This document shows, piece by piece, positions 36,027 through 49,370 of a stretch of 64,000 nucleotides of DNA; position 1 is the stretch's first letter, and each line of letters begins with the position of its first letter. The position numbers and the translations under genes are program-made. This stretch comes from Dasyornis broadbenti (taxonomy: Eukaryota; Chordata; Aves; Passeriformes; Dasyornithidae). Under the pieces are notes generated by a model. That model saw only the letters and a program-made list of their open reading frames with translations, did no database searches and was not told where the DNA came from. The stretch is taken from contig VZRN01005156.1 in the NCBI GenBank assembly GCA_013397935.1, forward strand, positions 273,134 to 337,133. Reading direction: 5' to 3'.

Positions 36027-39000
36027 GTGAGTGAACAGCTGATCTTTGGGATGCCTGGGGTTTATTTCTGTTCTTGATAGGAAAAAAAGTGTGGAGGAAG
36101 ACATAGAGTGTCACTATAAACTTGCTGTCCAACCAAAAGCCCCGTGGCTATCTGGATATTTGCAGTTTGGACACCCAGAATGCACGTGAAGCACGATGAT
36201 TATCCACTGGAGATAATTACCCATTCCTTTAATAGCAATGCGTTACAAGTACTGCAATCTGCACCTCCCTCCTGGTGTCACTGTGGCAGAGATTTTATCT
36301 GATATGTGTAAAAGCCCTCTCTACTTCCTGTGGGGCTGCTTTATGAGACAGAAATTCCTCAGGGCAGGATCTGCCCTAGTGTTCAGGCAGTGCCTGGTGT
36401 CTAAGGACATTAGTAGGACACTTTTTGTGACACAGAAGTGTTTAAAGCCAGCATAAACGGAGTCATGGAGAATCCCCAGAATGCCTGGAAATCCTGCTGT
36501 GGTATGAAACAGCTGGATTCAGCACACTTGTTCCTCTCATCCCCCTGTGCAGATGAGCATCAGGACCCCAGGAAGGTACCACCTTGCCCCTATTTCCAGT
36601 GGTTTCACAGTCCCCAAAGTCACTAGGGCTGTTCCACATTATTCACAACAGACAAGATCGGTGTTTTTCCACTCTGAAGTAATTACTTACATAATTCCCT
36701 TTAAATATCAAGGTTCCTAAAGCCAGGCATTATATTTACTTACAGGAATCCTTAGAATGCTGGGATCACATTGTTGATCATTGCTTGACCTTTCTCAAGA
36801 TTGGTTTCATGAACTTTAAAAAGAGAATTTGTTTGTGTAATCACCTCCTGAGGAAGTCTGCTTCAATATTTGTTTGTTGTTAATCTCAAGGGACTGTTTA
36901 GTTAATACAGTACTGGCCAAAAAAGTTATTTTGCTGTCTTGTGTTTTTCTTTGGAAAAAGAGGTTGGAAAGCTTAATCTGTGAGGTTAAAAAATATATAT
37001 ACTTAAAAGAGTGTCAGTCATTTCTTACTTAAACTCCTTTGCACTTTAAATATGGTTTCATATTGGTTTTAAGAAAAAGCATGTGTTCATTGCTAAAAAC
37101 ACTTATTAAAAAAACATTGAGGCACTTTGCTGCACAAACTCCCCTCCAGCACATCTGCGAGTAGTAATGATATTAAAAACCAAACAGGTATTTGCAGCTG
37201 TTGAGTTGCAGTCCAGCGTCTCTTGGAGAGCTGTCCTTGTTTCAGCTGTGAGGTGGTGGCTGGGTAGAGACTCTGCAAGTTTCCCACATCTCGTACTGGC
37301 TTCTCTGCCTGCATGTGAAGCTGGGAGTGCCTGTTTTTTCCTCCCTTCCCCTTTCTCTTCCCATGTGTTCGAGGCCTTACGGTAATGTCTTGGAGCCCAT
37401 CTGTCCAACCCTGCCTGTTCCGTGCCTGAAGGAAGGGTTTTGAAGCCCATCTGTCCAACTCCACCACACCCTAAAGAAATCCTGACACAAAGTAGATAAT
37501 GAGACAGTTTAGTAAACAGATTTAATAGATGTGGACATCAGCGTTCAGCATTGCCTGAGCAGGATCTCAGGTTGGCATCATGTGAGCCAAATCCCTGCCT
37601 GTTGTGTAATTTTTCCATGCCCTGTTTTCAGCATAGCAATCTTTGGCCACATGCAGTTCCTTCTAATTCTGTGGACAAAGACTTTCTGATAAAGCTTGAG
37701 TGTTTTGTTCACTTAAACTGCTGGAGAGCAATGGTAAGTTTAGAAATTCATCTTATTTGGGTTTGGTGTTCTGCAGAGCATGTGACTTCTTATCTGCAGA
37801 GAAAAAACAAAGTCAAAAGGTTAAATCATGACCATAAATACATAGGACCTGAATGATGATGGGAAATATGAAATAAATTTAAAAAAAACAGTGTAAAATT
37901 GGAATTTATCAACCATAACAAGAACCTCATCAATTTTATTGAAAGAATAATTAACAGCAAACTGGGATGAGAAAATAGTAAAAGTTGGGAAAATCAGAAT
38001 TCTTGGAATACCCTTGACCTTGCAGGGTCAATCATCACTTTCCTTTTTAATATATGATCACAGTCCAGTGTGAATTATGGTCACTGGAAGATGTGAGATG
38101 ATTTAAGATCCGCAAAAAACTCTGTCAGAACCCTTGGAAAACCCAGAGTAAAATGTGTGGATTTATCCCCACAGTAATATCTCTGGGTGCTCCTAGCCCT
38201 TCAGAGTTGTTGGATCTAGGAAAACTTTCTGTTAGTTCTACTTTCATAGTCCTACCTCTCAGATAAGGAACTTCTCATTTTCACTTTATCCTTCAAAGTC
38301 TTTCATTTGATGCTGATATTTGCAATAGACTTTTAGTTACACCATTTATTTCTATTTCTCCTGTGATATCATACTGTAAAAACTAGCTATTTTTTCCAGC
38401 TTACAATGGGAGAGTTTGAGGTTCAAAGCGTAAGCAAAGTGCTAAATATCATTAGCACATCTGTGTCAAAACAAGATCAGAAATGATGAGCTCAACATCT
38501 CAGAGCTGTTTTTCCTTTCTCAGCTAGGATGATTCCGCTCATTTCAACGCATAAGCATTAAAACGCAGATGATACGTGCAGAAAGTGCCCTGTTCCACTG
38601 CTGAACAAAGCCCTCAGCTCCCAATAAAGCTGAAGAAAATGCTGAAGTTCACTTGGCACACATTGATCCGTTGGACTCATCCTGAACTAAACTGCACTCA
38701 GCTGCTCTTTGCTGGCAGGCTGGTTTGGCTTTATATATTGGAACTTGCCAAGTAATTACCCAGACAAGATTTCTCTTTTTAGTTTCAACTTGTCACATTC
38801 TTTCTTTCTCATATCTCCTGATGGCTGCTTGTCAGTCGTGTCACTCATTGGAGGCAAGAAGCCTAAGGTCATCATTAGCTCATGGCTTGATTGTCTGGAG
38901 AGGGAACCCCAGACAATTCTAATGCCTCTTATGTTGCTTGTGGTAAGAGCTCTAATGCATTTAATCCCCTTCTTTTCTAGAAGAAGCCTCATATTGACTT

Positions 39001-41365
39001 GTCAGAGGGTAAATCAGTGTATTTCATTAAACGGCCATGTGTTAGCAACGAGTAAATAACAATTAGAGCACCAGTGAGTTTCCCCAATTTACTGCCTTTT
39101 CCAACTTCTTCATACCGCTGCTGTTTGGATCCCATTTTCAGCTGTGGAAATGGAGTGCCATCCTGCAGTCACATACCAACCCTGCACAGCTGTCCAACTT
39201 GTATGAAGAAGGGACTCTGTTGATGTATTTTCACCCCCGATCATAGAAAAAAAGTGGTTTGAAAAGTTCGTTGGACCATTTGCATTCCCTTCAGTGAACC
39301 TCTCAGCCTCTGTGTGCTTGGCTTTTACCCCTTCCAAGCCACTCAGTTTCTTTTAACTGATTGCACCGTGTAGAGAAGGGACTTGATTCAAAACACCCGA
39401 ATTTAGGTGTAATGTGGACATCAGCAGCTGAGCTGCTGTTCCAGTAGGGATCTATGCAATGTAACCAGTGGAGCCACTGCAGCCAGTGGGACTGGTTGAT
39501 ACAGATATCTAGAGAAAATCTACATTAAGAAACCTGAACCTAGGTGTATGATTCTCCCTGGAAATGTGGTTCAGTTGACTCCCTATGAGGATTTTCTGCT
39601 GTTCTGGGCACCCTTAGGGTATCTCCCCTGGCCTGCAACTTCTTCTTAAAAATCCCACTCTTCAGTCATTTATCTCTGTGTTGTTTCTGCCAACATCCAG
39701 AGAGGATTTGAAGGGCACTGGGACTCTCAGATCTCATCCTACATGTCCCACCATTTATTCCTCAAATATGCACCCGCCTCTTCTGGCTGTTGGTTCCTAC
39801 TCCACAGCTGTGGAGTTCTGAAATCTTCTGTACGTTTGGCAGAAAGAGGCACCCAAGTGAGGTCTCCTTGTCTGGCTGCTTTTCTTGGCTTCTTTCCAGA
39901 GTGCAGCCTGAACACGAGGGAAGCTCCAGGAGAAGAAGCAACAGTGAGTGACCGTCCAGCTGCGTATTGACCACGATTAAAAACTCCTCAGACTTTCTAG
40001 TGACAATGTGCCACAGTTTTCAAAATAGCTGGGTAGTTAGAGTCCAAGAAGTTTTGGATTCAGGAAACACAGATAGAGGTGATGGTCCCAGCAAGAGACT
40101 CAGCGAAGTCTGTTTGCCAATGGAAAGGACGAGATCTTATCTCAGAGATTTTCTTGCTCTTATATGCAACAGCTGTTGCAGAGTGTTTGGTTGTGAAAAA
40201 AAAAAGAGAAGGCTACAAGGGAGGAAACACCCACTATTCTAGGAAAGAATTGAATGGGTTTTGGTATGGAAAAAAAAAAAAAAAGCAAAAACAACACAGC
40301 AAAAATCTGTCAGGAAGAACATCTGGAATAGAACTGAAATATGGAAACAGTGGAAAATGCTTTTGAAACTCAACAAACTAGATGCAGACCACAATCCAGA
40401 ATAAACAAAAATCTGGATAGAAAAACCGCATCTCTATTTCTCTTCTCCCTTTTTTTCCTCCTTTTTTTGGTGTGGTAGATTTTCTCCTCTCCAGAGGTTA
40501 GACCTGATGAAGGATTATGAACAAGCTGCAACGATTGTGCTAACAGACCTGTGCTGTAATCCCAACATTTGGGTCTCACACTTCTTCAGCACAGAGTGTA
40601 ATCAGTGGTGAATTTATTAACAGCACAGGTTGTTTATGAACACAGAATTATCATATGTGGTTGGGGCTTTTTTCACTGTACTGGATGAACATGTATTTGA
40701 GGAAGCCCTGCCTCTGTCTTTAGTGCCTCCTGAGCTTTTCTGCAGCAATTGCCCCTTTTTCTTTTTCCAGTTCTCTGCCAGTAGCACATCATTATCTCAC
40801 TTTTTGATCCAGCAGCTTGCTCATCAAATTGCCAAGGCTTCCAGCTGTACCATGAGCATGAAGTGGGATCCATCCCTGTTTGTCTCATGTGCAGGATGGG
40901 GAATTGGACAGTTTGATGTGGTCTTATGTAAGACTTGTCCACTACAGAAAACTGGGACAAGAAACTTGAAGTTTTCACAACCAGAGTCCAAAGACAAACG
41001 CTGAAAACCCAGATCCTTCATTTATGTGTTGCAGAGACCATGATTCCTGTTGTTAATGGCAAGTTGGTAGTTTTAATGACTTATAAAAAGAGCTGTGAGC
41101 TCATAGCCAGTTACTTCATAAGGTTCTGAAACTTGCCCAGCCTCTGCACCTTGTGTGCATCAACTACTTTGGATTCCCCTTATGAGTAAGCTGAGGTAGC
41201 TGCTGCTTCCTTATCTTCATTTCTGCTGGGCTCTATTTAGAGATAGCCAGTCTGTATCTGAGACCTTACTCAGCTTTTCCCTTTGTTTTTCTTTCTTCTC
41301 CATTTGTTCCCAGAGACATCCCTACCTTTTCAAGACCTCTTGCCTTATTATTCTCAATATTGGAC

Positions 41366-42125
41366 AATCACAGAATGGGTAAAGTTGGAAGGGATCACTG
41401 AAGGTCATGTAATCCAACCAGCCTAGAGCATTCTTCACCTTTTCCTAAGTCTTCGCTTCCAAATTCCTGATGGCTTTCCTAGACCATCTCTGTAATTTTT
41501 CTCCCCGTTTGTGTGCGTTTATCTGCTTACTTTCAGCATTTTCACAGGAGTTTAGGTCCCTAATAAAATGCTGAATGCCACAGGGTTTGCAGGACCAGAC
41601 CTGGTTGAGTCCGTGTCCCCATTCCAGTCACTCAGGCTGTAAATTAGTCTGGGCCATGCTCCTGCTGTACTGGTGTAGTTTGTTAATCACAAAGTTTTAT
41701 GCTACTAAGCCAAGTGCCTTGGAGAAGCCAATTATACAATATCAAAGCTATTATCTTTATCAACTAGACCTGTAATCTCATTAGGAGGCAATAACAAGGA
41801 AGTTTCACAGGACCTTTTTTTCTATAAAACCAGGTTGATTGGCATTAATTATATCATCCACCTTTAATGATTTATTAATTGTGTTCAGAGTTGGACATTC
41901 CATTTTTATTTATTTTTCCCCTAGAATCAGTGTCAAGTTGACAGGCCTGTAATTACCTGGGGCTCTTGCTTTTATCTTTGTTTGAAATATTGGCACAATA
42001 TTAGCTTTCTTCAAGGCTCTCAGACATCGTGAGTGATCCCAAAATTATTGAAGAGTCCACTTTAATTGTTCAAGGGGTTTCCTGGAAAACTCTCTGGTAG
42101 CACTTGCATTCAAGATACTGAAATC
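41366..42125 (-). repeat. Old CR1/L3-like LINE segment
   Basis: Starts with a degraded reverse CR1 tail (aatcacagaatgggtaaagt, tggaagggatcactgaaggt). It continues into text such as caaagttttatgctactaag, accaggttgattggcattaa and aatattggcacaatattagc, which resembles an old dispersed element I remember from reptile and bird genomes. The right boundary is uncertain. Confidence 0.55.
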
Positions 42126-42702
42126 CATTCATTTAAACCTATGGAACTATTGATGGCAATAAACAAATATTAAGCCTGTTTTTGTTCTCAATATACTTAA
42201 AAGAAGTAGAATTTTTATACTCATTGGTGACTCCTGTGTTTTTTGTATCATTTACCATTTACAGTTTCCAGCCACTGAAGCATTTCTGTGAATACTAGCT
42301 CCCCTTTTAAATTTTATTTTCCATTATAAATGGTTTTATTATGACCTTTGTTTTTCACTCTGACTGTATTTTTGATTTGTGTAGTTTTGGGTTTTCTTTA
42401 AAAATGGTAACATTTCTTAATCTGTTTTTGTGCTTTTTTGGACTAAAATTTATGATTTTTAGCTAAATGTAGATGTAATTCTTTTAAAGGGAATGACAAC
42501 TTCCATTCATCCTATAGAATCCCCATTTCCAATCCTTTGTACGTGGTTGTTAAGTCTGGAAGTCTGCTTAAAAATGGTTTTAAAACTGAGCTGAGAATTG
42601 GATATATCACATAGATGGTTTTAACTGGCTTAACTAGAATAGTAAATGCTTTGTAACCAAAAGTAAAATAATAAAACCAAAGAAAACAGCCACAGTAATT
42701 TA

Positions 42703-42722
42703 TATTATTATTATTATTAATA
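42703..42722 (+). repeat. (TTA)n microsatellite
   Basis: Short imperfect ttattattattattattaat array. Confidence 0.9.
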
Positions 42723-44048
42723 ATATAATCATTATTAACATTAATATCCCTCACTTTAAGGGAACATCATCATGATTAGGAAATGATAGCTGTGAATTAA
42801 CATGGCAAGATTAATATAAAGATCTCCAAACATTTTTGTTGAGTCTTTCTTTGGTCTTCAGTGTAGCTGATAACTCTATCCCGGGGGGGATGGATGACCT
42901 GAGGATTGGCTAAGGTATGCTCAGGATGAATATTTTAAATCACAACTTGCTGTGAGGGTGAAGCAGGAAAACAATCCCTCTGGCTACAGAGATAGACACA
43001 AATGTCTGTGGAACTCCTCTGCTGCTCTAGGTGGGTGTTTGTGTAACCTCGTGCACCAGTGGTGAAAGTGTGCATCACTTAGTTTTGCTGTGTGGAAGCA
43101 TATTTGGGCAAAACCCAATTCCTGGTTTTGCTCTGTCCAAACCACAATTATGGGAGTCTAAAGAAGGGAATCAAGGCTGGTTTTGGTGGACTATGGACAC
43201 TGTCAGATAATTCCCCCCATGTCCCCAGAGAATATGCAAACTCACTGGTGTGAGATATATGAGATGGGGAGCAGGCAAGTCCTGTACTGTTTGCCTTTTA
43301 CCCCTTAAAAAGCTGTACAGAGAATTTAAATATCCTCAGATGTCAGTCAGACGCTGGTGGGGAACAATGAATTGTTCTATTGATTTCACTTAAATAAAAA
43401 AACGCTCTTAAAGCAAAGTGTTTCTTTAGGATACAAAATCAGCTCCCTTTTCCAAACTAGTAATTTTTAAATATTAAAAGAACATGACAGGCCAGCTAAT
43501 TTTGTACAGATATGTATATATTTTTTAGTTCTACATCTGCTGCAGTTTTCTGTTGCATAATTGATTTAATCTCTAATTTTAAAGGAACGCTGAACTCCTT
43601 TACTGGACTCCGCATACATTTCTCCAGGGCAAAATCTGTCCTACTTTTTCCTCCTTAGTGTCTGTTTAGTGCTGGGCCATTTTCTTCTGAAACTATAAAC
43701 TACCCTTGGTGAAAGAAATGAAGGCAAAGTTGCAATACAGTTTACTGTGCAGACTTATCACCATTGCACACACCAAAACTTCTTGGGTAATTTCTTTTTC
43801 TCTACTTTCTTCCTCAATCATTCCATTTTTCCCATCCTTGCTGCATGATTACCCGGGAACTGGTGAAATTGTAGAGGAGCAAAAAGGCAAAAATAGGTGG
43901 AGAAAGGAAATATTAATTCAGCCATTTAGATATTTCTTTAAAATCAGATTCACATGGATTTCCCCCCTAGCTTCCCTCCCATTTTCAGCATCACAAAAGC
44001 CATGGATACCTTTGTGTTGGGCTTGATGCTGTTTTGTCTTTATTGCAG

Positions 44049-44162
44049 GTTCTTCACAACATCCCCTAGAAAGGGATTTAAAGCTGCTCTTCCTTCTTCG
44101 GGCATCTGAAGGGATTTACTGTGATCGTCTGGAGGATATAAATGTCCACCCAGGGAGTATTG
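44049..44162 (+). CDS. PKHD1: PKHD1 window exon 10 (114 bp), G8 domain
   Basis: Acceptor gtctttattgcag and donor gtatga. Two bases complete glycine, 37 codons follow and one base remains. The peptide contains SSQHPLERDLKLLFLLR, ASEGIYCDRLEDINVHPGS. It continues the G8 fold with a single cysteine. The phase is 1 to 1. Confidence 0.95.
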
Positions 44163-44795
44163 GTATGAAACATGAATTCCCCTTTCCACGGGAAACTAAT
44201 CTTTGGTAATATCCAAATCTACTGCTCTTGAGACTGTTACTACATTGTGCAGATAAACCTCAAACAAAGGTACACATATTTTTGAGCTAAAATTTGATCT
44301 TCTGGAACATGTCATCTATATGAAAAGTTTCTATATTTTGACTTTTTACTCTGCTTTTGGATCCCTTTTCCAGAGCGGGGAAAAAAAACCAACCATGGAT
44401 CAGAAAGATTAATAATAGCTGCATAATTTTTTGTATCTTTCATTCCTGGAGTTTTTACCTAATTTGTTTACTTAGAATTTTTATTTATTTATTTATTTAT
44501 TTTTTTATGGTAGATATCATTGTCTGCAATTCCCTCAATTCTAATTTGAGACAATGAGACTTCTGTGGTAAAATCCCCTCTCACCTGTACATGTGATGGT
44601 CATTTTACTTTATTGATGACCTATTGCTCCTTCACTTTGTGTTTCTAGTGGAGGCTTTGTGTGGTTCTTATGCTTTTCATAAAATACAGAAACATAATTT
44701 AATAAATATAAAGATTTCCACATATTTAGTTATTGCATCAGTTCTCAAGCCTTTTTTTCCCTTAACCTTCGAAATCCTCCTGTTTTTTTTTCCAG
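44163..44795 (+). other. PKHD1: Intron 10 (633 bp)
   Basis: AT-rich, with a (TTTA)n microsatellite at 44476-44503. It ends in a long T tract and ccag. No other feature seen. Confidence 0.85.
44476..44503 (+). repeat. (TTTA)n microsatellite
   Basis: About six tttattta-type units within intron 10. Confidence 0.9.
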
Positions 44796-44883
44796 GAGTT
44801 TACGGTCAGGTGCAAATTTATAGTGCTTATCCTAAGATGCCTTGGACACATCTGGGAACTAATGTTGCTCCTGGCAATGAAAG
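44796..44883 (+). CDS. PKHD1: PKHD1 window exon 11 (88 bp), G8 domain
   Basis: Acceptor gtttttttttccag and donor gtagta. Two bases complete glycine, 28 codons follow and two bases remain. The peptide contains VYGQVQIYSAYPKMPWTHL and APGNE. The short beta strand with a conserved tryptophan is typical of the later G8 region. The donor has t at +5 and is weak. Confidence 0.94.
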
Positions 44884-47090
44884 GTAGTATTTTGCCCAAA
44901 TACGCTTTCAAATATTAAATTTTGGCTCCTGATCCTATGACTTGTATTTAATGTTCCTATGAGTTGCATTGTTCTTTTCCTTTGTGATGGACTCTGTTTA
45001 AATTACGTCTAGAGAGAAAAAAACCCTAGGTTATAGAAAACTGCACCGTGATGGGGAGGCTGATGATCTTTAAGGTCCCTTCCAACCCAGATTAATTCTA
45101 AAGAAATCTAAATTCTAAAGATGAATGAAGCTGAGATTTTCTTCCTGCTTTTCCTCCCTTTTGGGCAGGCGTAACAAAACCTCACTGGAAGAGCTCCCAC
45201 CTGGGCAGAGGTGGAATATCAGCATTTAGGGAAGGAATTATTTGGGAAATGATTATCAATACTGTCAATGGAAGCACAAAGACCTCACCAGTAGGATTCA
45301 TCTGTTGTGAGCTCTCCCACAGTTTTGTGTTCAGTGTAGATTAATTATTTAGGAATTGCTTTACAACTGATGAATTGCTGACCCTGATCCAAACCCTGCA
45401 ACGTTAGAATCACCCTCTGGAAATTCTTATCCTTCCCTGACTGAGATGGGAGTTCAGAGTAAGCAGATTCTCGATTGAAGCATGCCACTTAAACACTTGG
45501 AAGAAATGGATCCAGGCTAGATCTGGGCTGCTGCCCAGATGTTTTGTATGAAATATCAGGAGGTGTTAAGATACAAGTGTTTGGAGTTAATTCATGCTCA
45601 TTGAATACAGCAGAAAGAGTTGTTTCAAGTCGTGAAAGAAAGTTTTAAAAAAAATCTATTCATCATTAAAAGTCTACTAATAGCCAGCTAAGAGTTAATG
45701 TGGTGGAATACAGGGAATAGGTAAGTCAGTGCTGGAATATGAAAGCTGAAGGAAAATAAAAGCTGAACGAAGTGGGTTTTATTGAAGGAGAGAAGCTGCT
45801 GTATATCCTTTTCCAGCATGAATCAGAACACGAGTTAAGGAAGGACTTTCCTGCCTTTTCAGAAGATATCCAGTGATTCCTCTAAGCAAAAAAAGAAAAA
45901 AAAAAAGGTGGAGTTCTCTACTGAATATTCACAGGTGCTGTATATTGTAAGTGCTTACCTGGAGCCTACTCATCTTGAAAATTATTGTGAAAAGATACTC
46001 TGGAAAAACTTGACAACATCCCTGTAGGAACCTCTTTTCTCTCTGAACTTCTGTCACTCTAGACTGCATGTGAGGCATTCTCTGAATTCACTCAGTGCTC
46101 TCTTTTCTCAGTAATTCCCTGAGGAGTGTAGATCATCGCCTGGCCAGCAGAACTGACCCTGTAACAGGACAAGCTGTTTATCAAATAGAGATAAACACTG
46201 ATCATTATCCATTTTGCTGTCACTAAATGATTTTGTTTTCCTTACATGAATCTAAAAGTCCCCTGAACTACAAATATAACTTTGAATGTAAAGAGGGATC
46301 TTCAGTTCAAGATTAAAACAAATAAATGTAGGCCTCTGTGCAATGTCCAAAAAGGATCCCAAGTTCCCAATAGTCAGCAGAGTTCTACGTGCTGGTACCT
46401 AGAGGGTGTTCAGCTGCCAAGGGCAGGATTCAGCTGCCAAAACAGAAGGTTTGAGTCCATCTGAGGTGTCTGTGAGTCCCTTCCATGGCTTGCACCTCTG
46501 TCTCCAGGAATGCTGCAGGAACCAGTTCTGTCCCATCTGCCAGCAGATGTCAGATATCCTGGGGCATCTCACATAGCAAGAGGTGCTCTTGTTTAGGGAA
46601 TCAAATCCTGCTCGATGTTCCCAATTCAGGGAACTGAATTGCCTTCCACCCACTACTGACTGCACAAACAAACTCTCATGGAAGCTTAAATGCCAAGTGC
46701 AGACACACACGCACAACCCTGCACATGGTTGTTGTCTAAATCCGAAGCTGACTGTCAGCTCTGTAGAATAATTCTGGCACCAAAACCGGCCCGAAATGTC
46801 TTTTGGAGGCGACTTGAACCCTGAAATGGTGTACTGGAACTGTATGTGTTGTTAATCAGTGGTGTGAAAGATGCTTCAGGATTAATTTCCTCCCACATAT
46901 TTCAGACATCTGTTTTTGCAGAAAGCACCAAAGGGGCTTTTCCTAGAGCATAGCCTGTGGATTTTTTTTTTCTTTTCTTTTTCTTTTTTTTCTTGAGATC
47001 TCCCTGAGCAAAACTCTTCACTTTTAATGAAATTTGTGAGCATAACTCTCGTAAGTGTAACGACATTAAGTTTATATCATGGTGTTACAG
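44884..47090 (+). other. PKHD1: Intron 11 (2.2 kb)
   Basis: Contains a short CR1 remnant at 45050-45100, an A run at 45889-45906 and a T-rich run near 46962-46994. The rest shows nothing recognisable. Confidence 0.8.
45050..45100 (+). repeat. CR1 LINE terminal remnant
   Basis: Sense remnant: gatgatctttaaggtccctt, ccaacccagattaattct. Confidence 0.85.
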
Positions 47091-47245
47091 GATTTTTGTG
47101 GAGGATGAAGTGGATTGGGATCAAGGTGGAGATATTGTGGTCAGCTCTTCCTCCTATGAAGCCCACCAAGCTGAAGTAGTTACACTTACAGAAGTCCATG
47201 GTCATAATATAAGAATTCATGAACCTCTTCTACACAGGCACATTG
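47091..47245 (+). CDS. PKHD1: PKHD1 window exon 12 (155 bp), end of G8 domain
   Basis: Acceptor atggtgttacag and donor gtaagg. One base completes arginine, 51 codons follow and one base remains. The peptide reads IFVEDEVDWDQGGDIVVSSS, then SYEAHQAEVVTLTEV and HEPLLHRHIG. The acidic VEDEVDW and the DIVVSS strand, followed by E-V-x-T-L, are the usual G8-to-beta-helix transition in this family. Confidence 0.96.
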
Positions 47246-49217
47246 GTAAGGAATTTTTCTTTCCTTTTTCTGGTAGTTTTCTTCTGAAGTATTGCCTTTC
47301 CATTTCATATCTCAACAGGATCAATTCGACTTCCTTCAGGTGTCTTCATTTCTTTCTTCGTACACTTTTTCTTTTCTTGCTGATTCTAGCATGAATTTCT
47401 GTGAACAGAATTAAATCAGTGCTGAATTGTTTGGGAAAACTTTCTGGTGTTCCAGGTTGAACTGGTTCACCAAGAGAGAAAGTAACTGAGATTTTAAAGG
47501 AATAAAGAAATGTAGGGGTTTAGGCCCTTTGCACAATTTCTGTGGTATGACAAAAACTTGGAAAAGAATTAAACCTCATCCTTTTTTTTCAAATTTCAAA
47601 ATAATTATATTCGTGACATTTCAAGCACAAAATTTTATCAGTTCCATGGCAGCAAATGAATGTATTCATAAACTGATATCTAAATAAACATAAAATCTGC
47701 ATATAGTTCTATTTTCTGTGTAGATTGCATGGAATCTATATTTATGTGGAAAAAGGGATGCAGTGCTGATACCTTATTTACTTTTATTTCAGCCTATAAA
47801 GTAAATTTATTACCATCTATTTAACAAAAACAAAAGGATTTTATTAAGGGGTCAAATTCTGGACCTTCGAACCAGGGATTTTTCTTGTGCATATCAACAT
47901 TTTTTTAAAAAATTTGATCTTTATTCCAGCTAGTAGGCACAGAAATGAGTATAATGGATGAAAAGGTCCAGAAGTATCATGTTTTAATTGGTGAATATTT
48001 AAATGGCTGTGCCAGTAATCAAAGCTTCACTTGGGACTGAGCTCTGTTCTTCAATTATCCACAGTGTTAATCAACAGTAGCCTCTATGGCACAGTTTTTT
48101 ATGAAAATTACATTTTTCAAACAAAATGTGCAGTTCAAAGCATAGCACATCTAGACTTTATTTCCAGTAGTTTATGCATTTCTTTTGCTTTTTTCTTTTT
48201 TCTTTTTTTTTTTTNNNNNNNNNNNNNNNNNNNNNNNNNNNNNNNNNNNTTTTTTTTTTTTTTTTTTTGGCAGGAAGGGCACAACATGCCAGTCTTCTAG
48301 CCAGAGAATTGTTCTTAACATATTTTTTTTAGCTGATGTAGATATAACAAATGTATCATGAGGTGAAATTATTGCTTTCACATTGAGTATTGCAGCAGTC
48401 GCTAGATATAGCTGAAAAAAGAGGATTGGTGGGACAATTAAGAGGTAAATACTGGGTTTCACCTGTGCAGATGTAGGTACCTGCGGTAAATGTTCACACA
48501 TGATCCAGTCACTTACAGCTCCCTTGATAATTAAAGCAGGAAAATGCATACAATACATACTTCTCACTTGAATTTCATCTGCCCCTAAAGCAGGTATATA
48601 AAATACACAACAAACTGCACTTGAGAATTGCCTTTTGCTCTCCATTGTGCATAAAACCAGTTTGGATAAATAAATCACATCTGCAGATGTCTAAAATCAC
48701 CTGATATTAATCCAAGCTGGACAGCTGCATAAACTTGTGCAAAAGTCTCATTTAGAAAGGCATTTAAAAAAGTGTTTTAAAATCCTTCTAGAAAACACAC
48801 ACAGGCAAGACTCTGTAGCAAACAGGTTTTTGGCATTGACATGAGTCTGATCCTGGGGAGAATTCATGGAGATCAACTCTGCAGTGTGCTGAAGAGTAAC
48901 TCCGGCACACAGAGCTCAGAAAAAATGAAGTGTGAACCTGTTCATTGCTTTGGCACCTGCACACCGCAGGGAAAAGGTTTAGCACCTTCTTGTTCTAAAA
49001 ATGAGATATCTCGGTAAAATGTAAGCGCACGGTGAATATTTGATGGGCAGGTGGCCTTTCTGGTTTTGTGTTGATGCACGCAGATTGTGCTGGGGGTGAA
49101 ACACACCTGAATGTCAGTGCAGATTCTGCAGAGGAGCTGTCAGGATTTATGTCCCTCAAAATCCTGGTTATAGGTATGATAGACACTTATCACATTTGCT
49201 TCCTTGAAACCCCCCAG
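47246..49217 (+). other. PKHD1: Intron 12 (2.0 kb) with assembly gap
   Basis: AT-rich, with a 35-base N gap at 48215-48249 inside a poly-T tract. No repeat family, RNA or extra exon recognised. It ends in a C-rich acceptor. Confidence 0.8.
48200..48268 (+). other. Assembly gap inside a poly-T tract
   Basis: N bases occupy 48215-48249 with T runs on both sides. Apparent frames across this region are meaningless. The true length of the homopolymer is unknown. Confidence 0.98.
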
Positions 49218-49370
49218 GGCGTCCCCACGACACAGGGGACGGCAGACGCATCCCTTTGGCTGCGGAGGTTGGGCTCCTCACACGGAACGTGCGGATCCAG
49301 TCGGATGTGGCTTGTGCTGGGAGGATGCTGGTGGGACACTTCACAGACTCCAGCGGGACAGAGTATGAAG
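49218..49370 (+). CDS. PKHD1: PKHD1 window exon 13 (153 bp), start of beta-helix
   Basis: Acceptor ttgaaaccccccag and donor gtagtt. Two bases complete glycine, 50 codons follow and one base remains. The peptide contains RRIPLAAEVGLLTRNVRIQ, CAGRMLVGHFTDSSG. The AEVGLLTRN-V-x-I segment is the hallmark that follows G8 domains and leads into the parallel beta-helix. Base composition is more GC-rich than neighbouring exons. The donor is weak at +5 (t). Confidence 0.96.

Larger units (their letters stand above)
36027..44048 (+). other. PKHD1: Intron 9 (8.0 kb)
   Basis: Contains an old minus-strand LINE-like segment at 41366-42125, a TTA microsatellite near 42703-42722, an A run at 40269-40284 and T-rich patches. 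Stretches 36030-41360 and 42730-44040 show no exon or RNA gene. Around 43340-43650 the sequence is repeat-free with ATTA/TTAAT cores. Confidence 0.75.

Noticed and set aside
35532..36104. 190-codon minus-strand open frame
   Set aside because: It spans a CR1 copy, intron and exon 9 in antisense, so it is a composite shadow.
40630..41004. Overlapping open frames on both strands in intron 9
   Set aside because: No protein-like conservation signals or repeat origin; phase of flanking exons needs no exon here.
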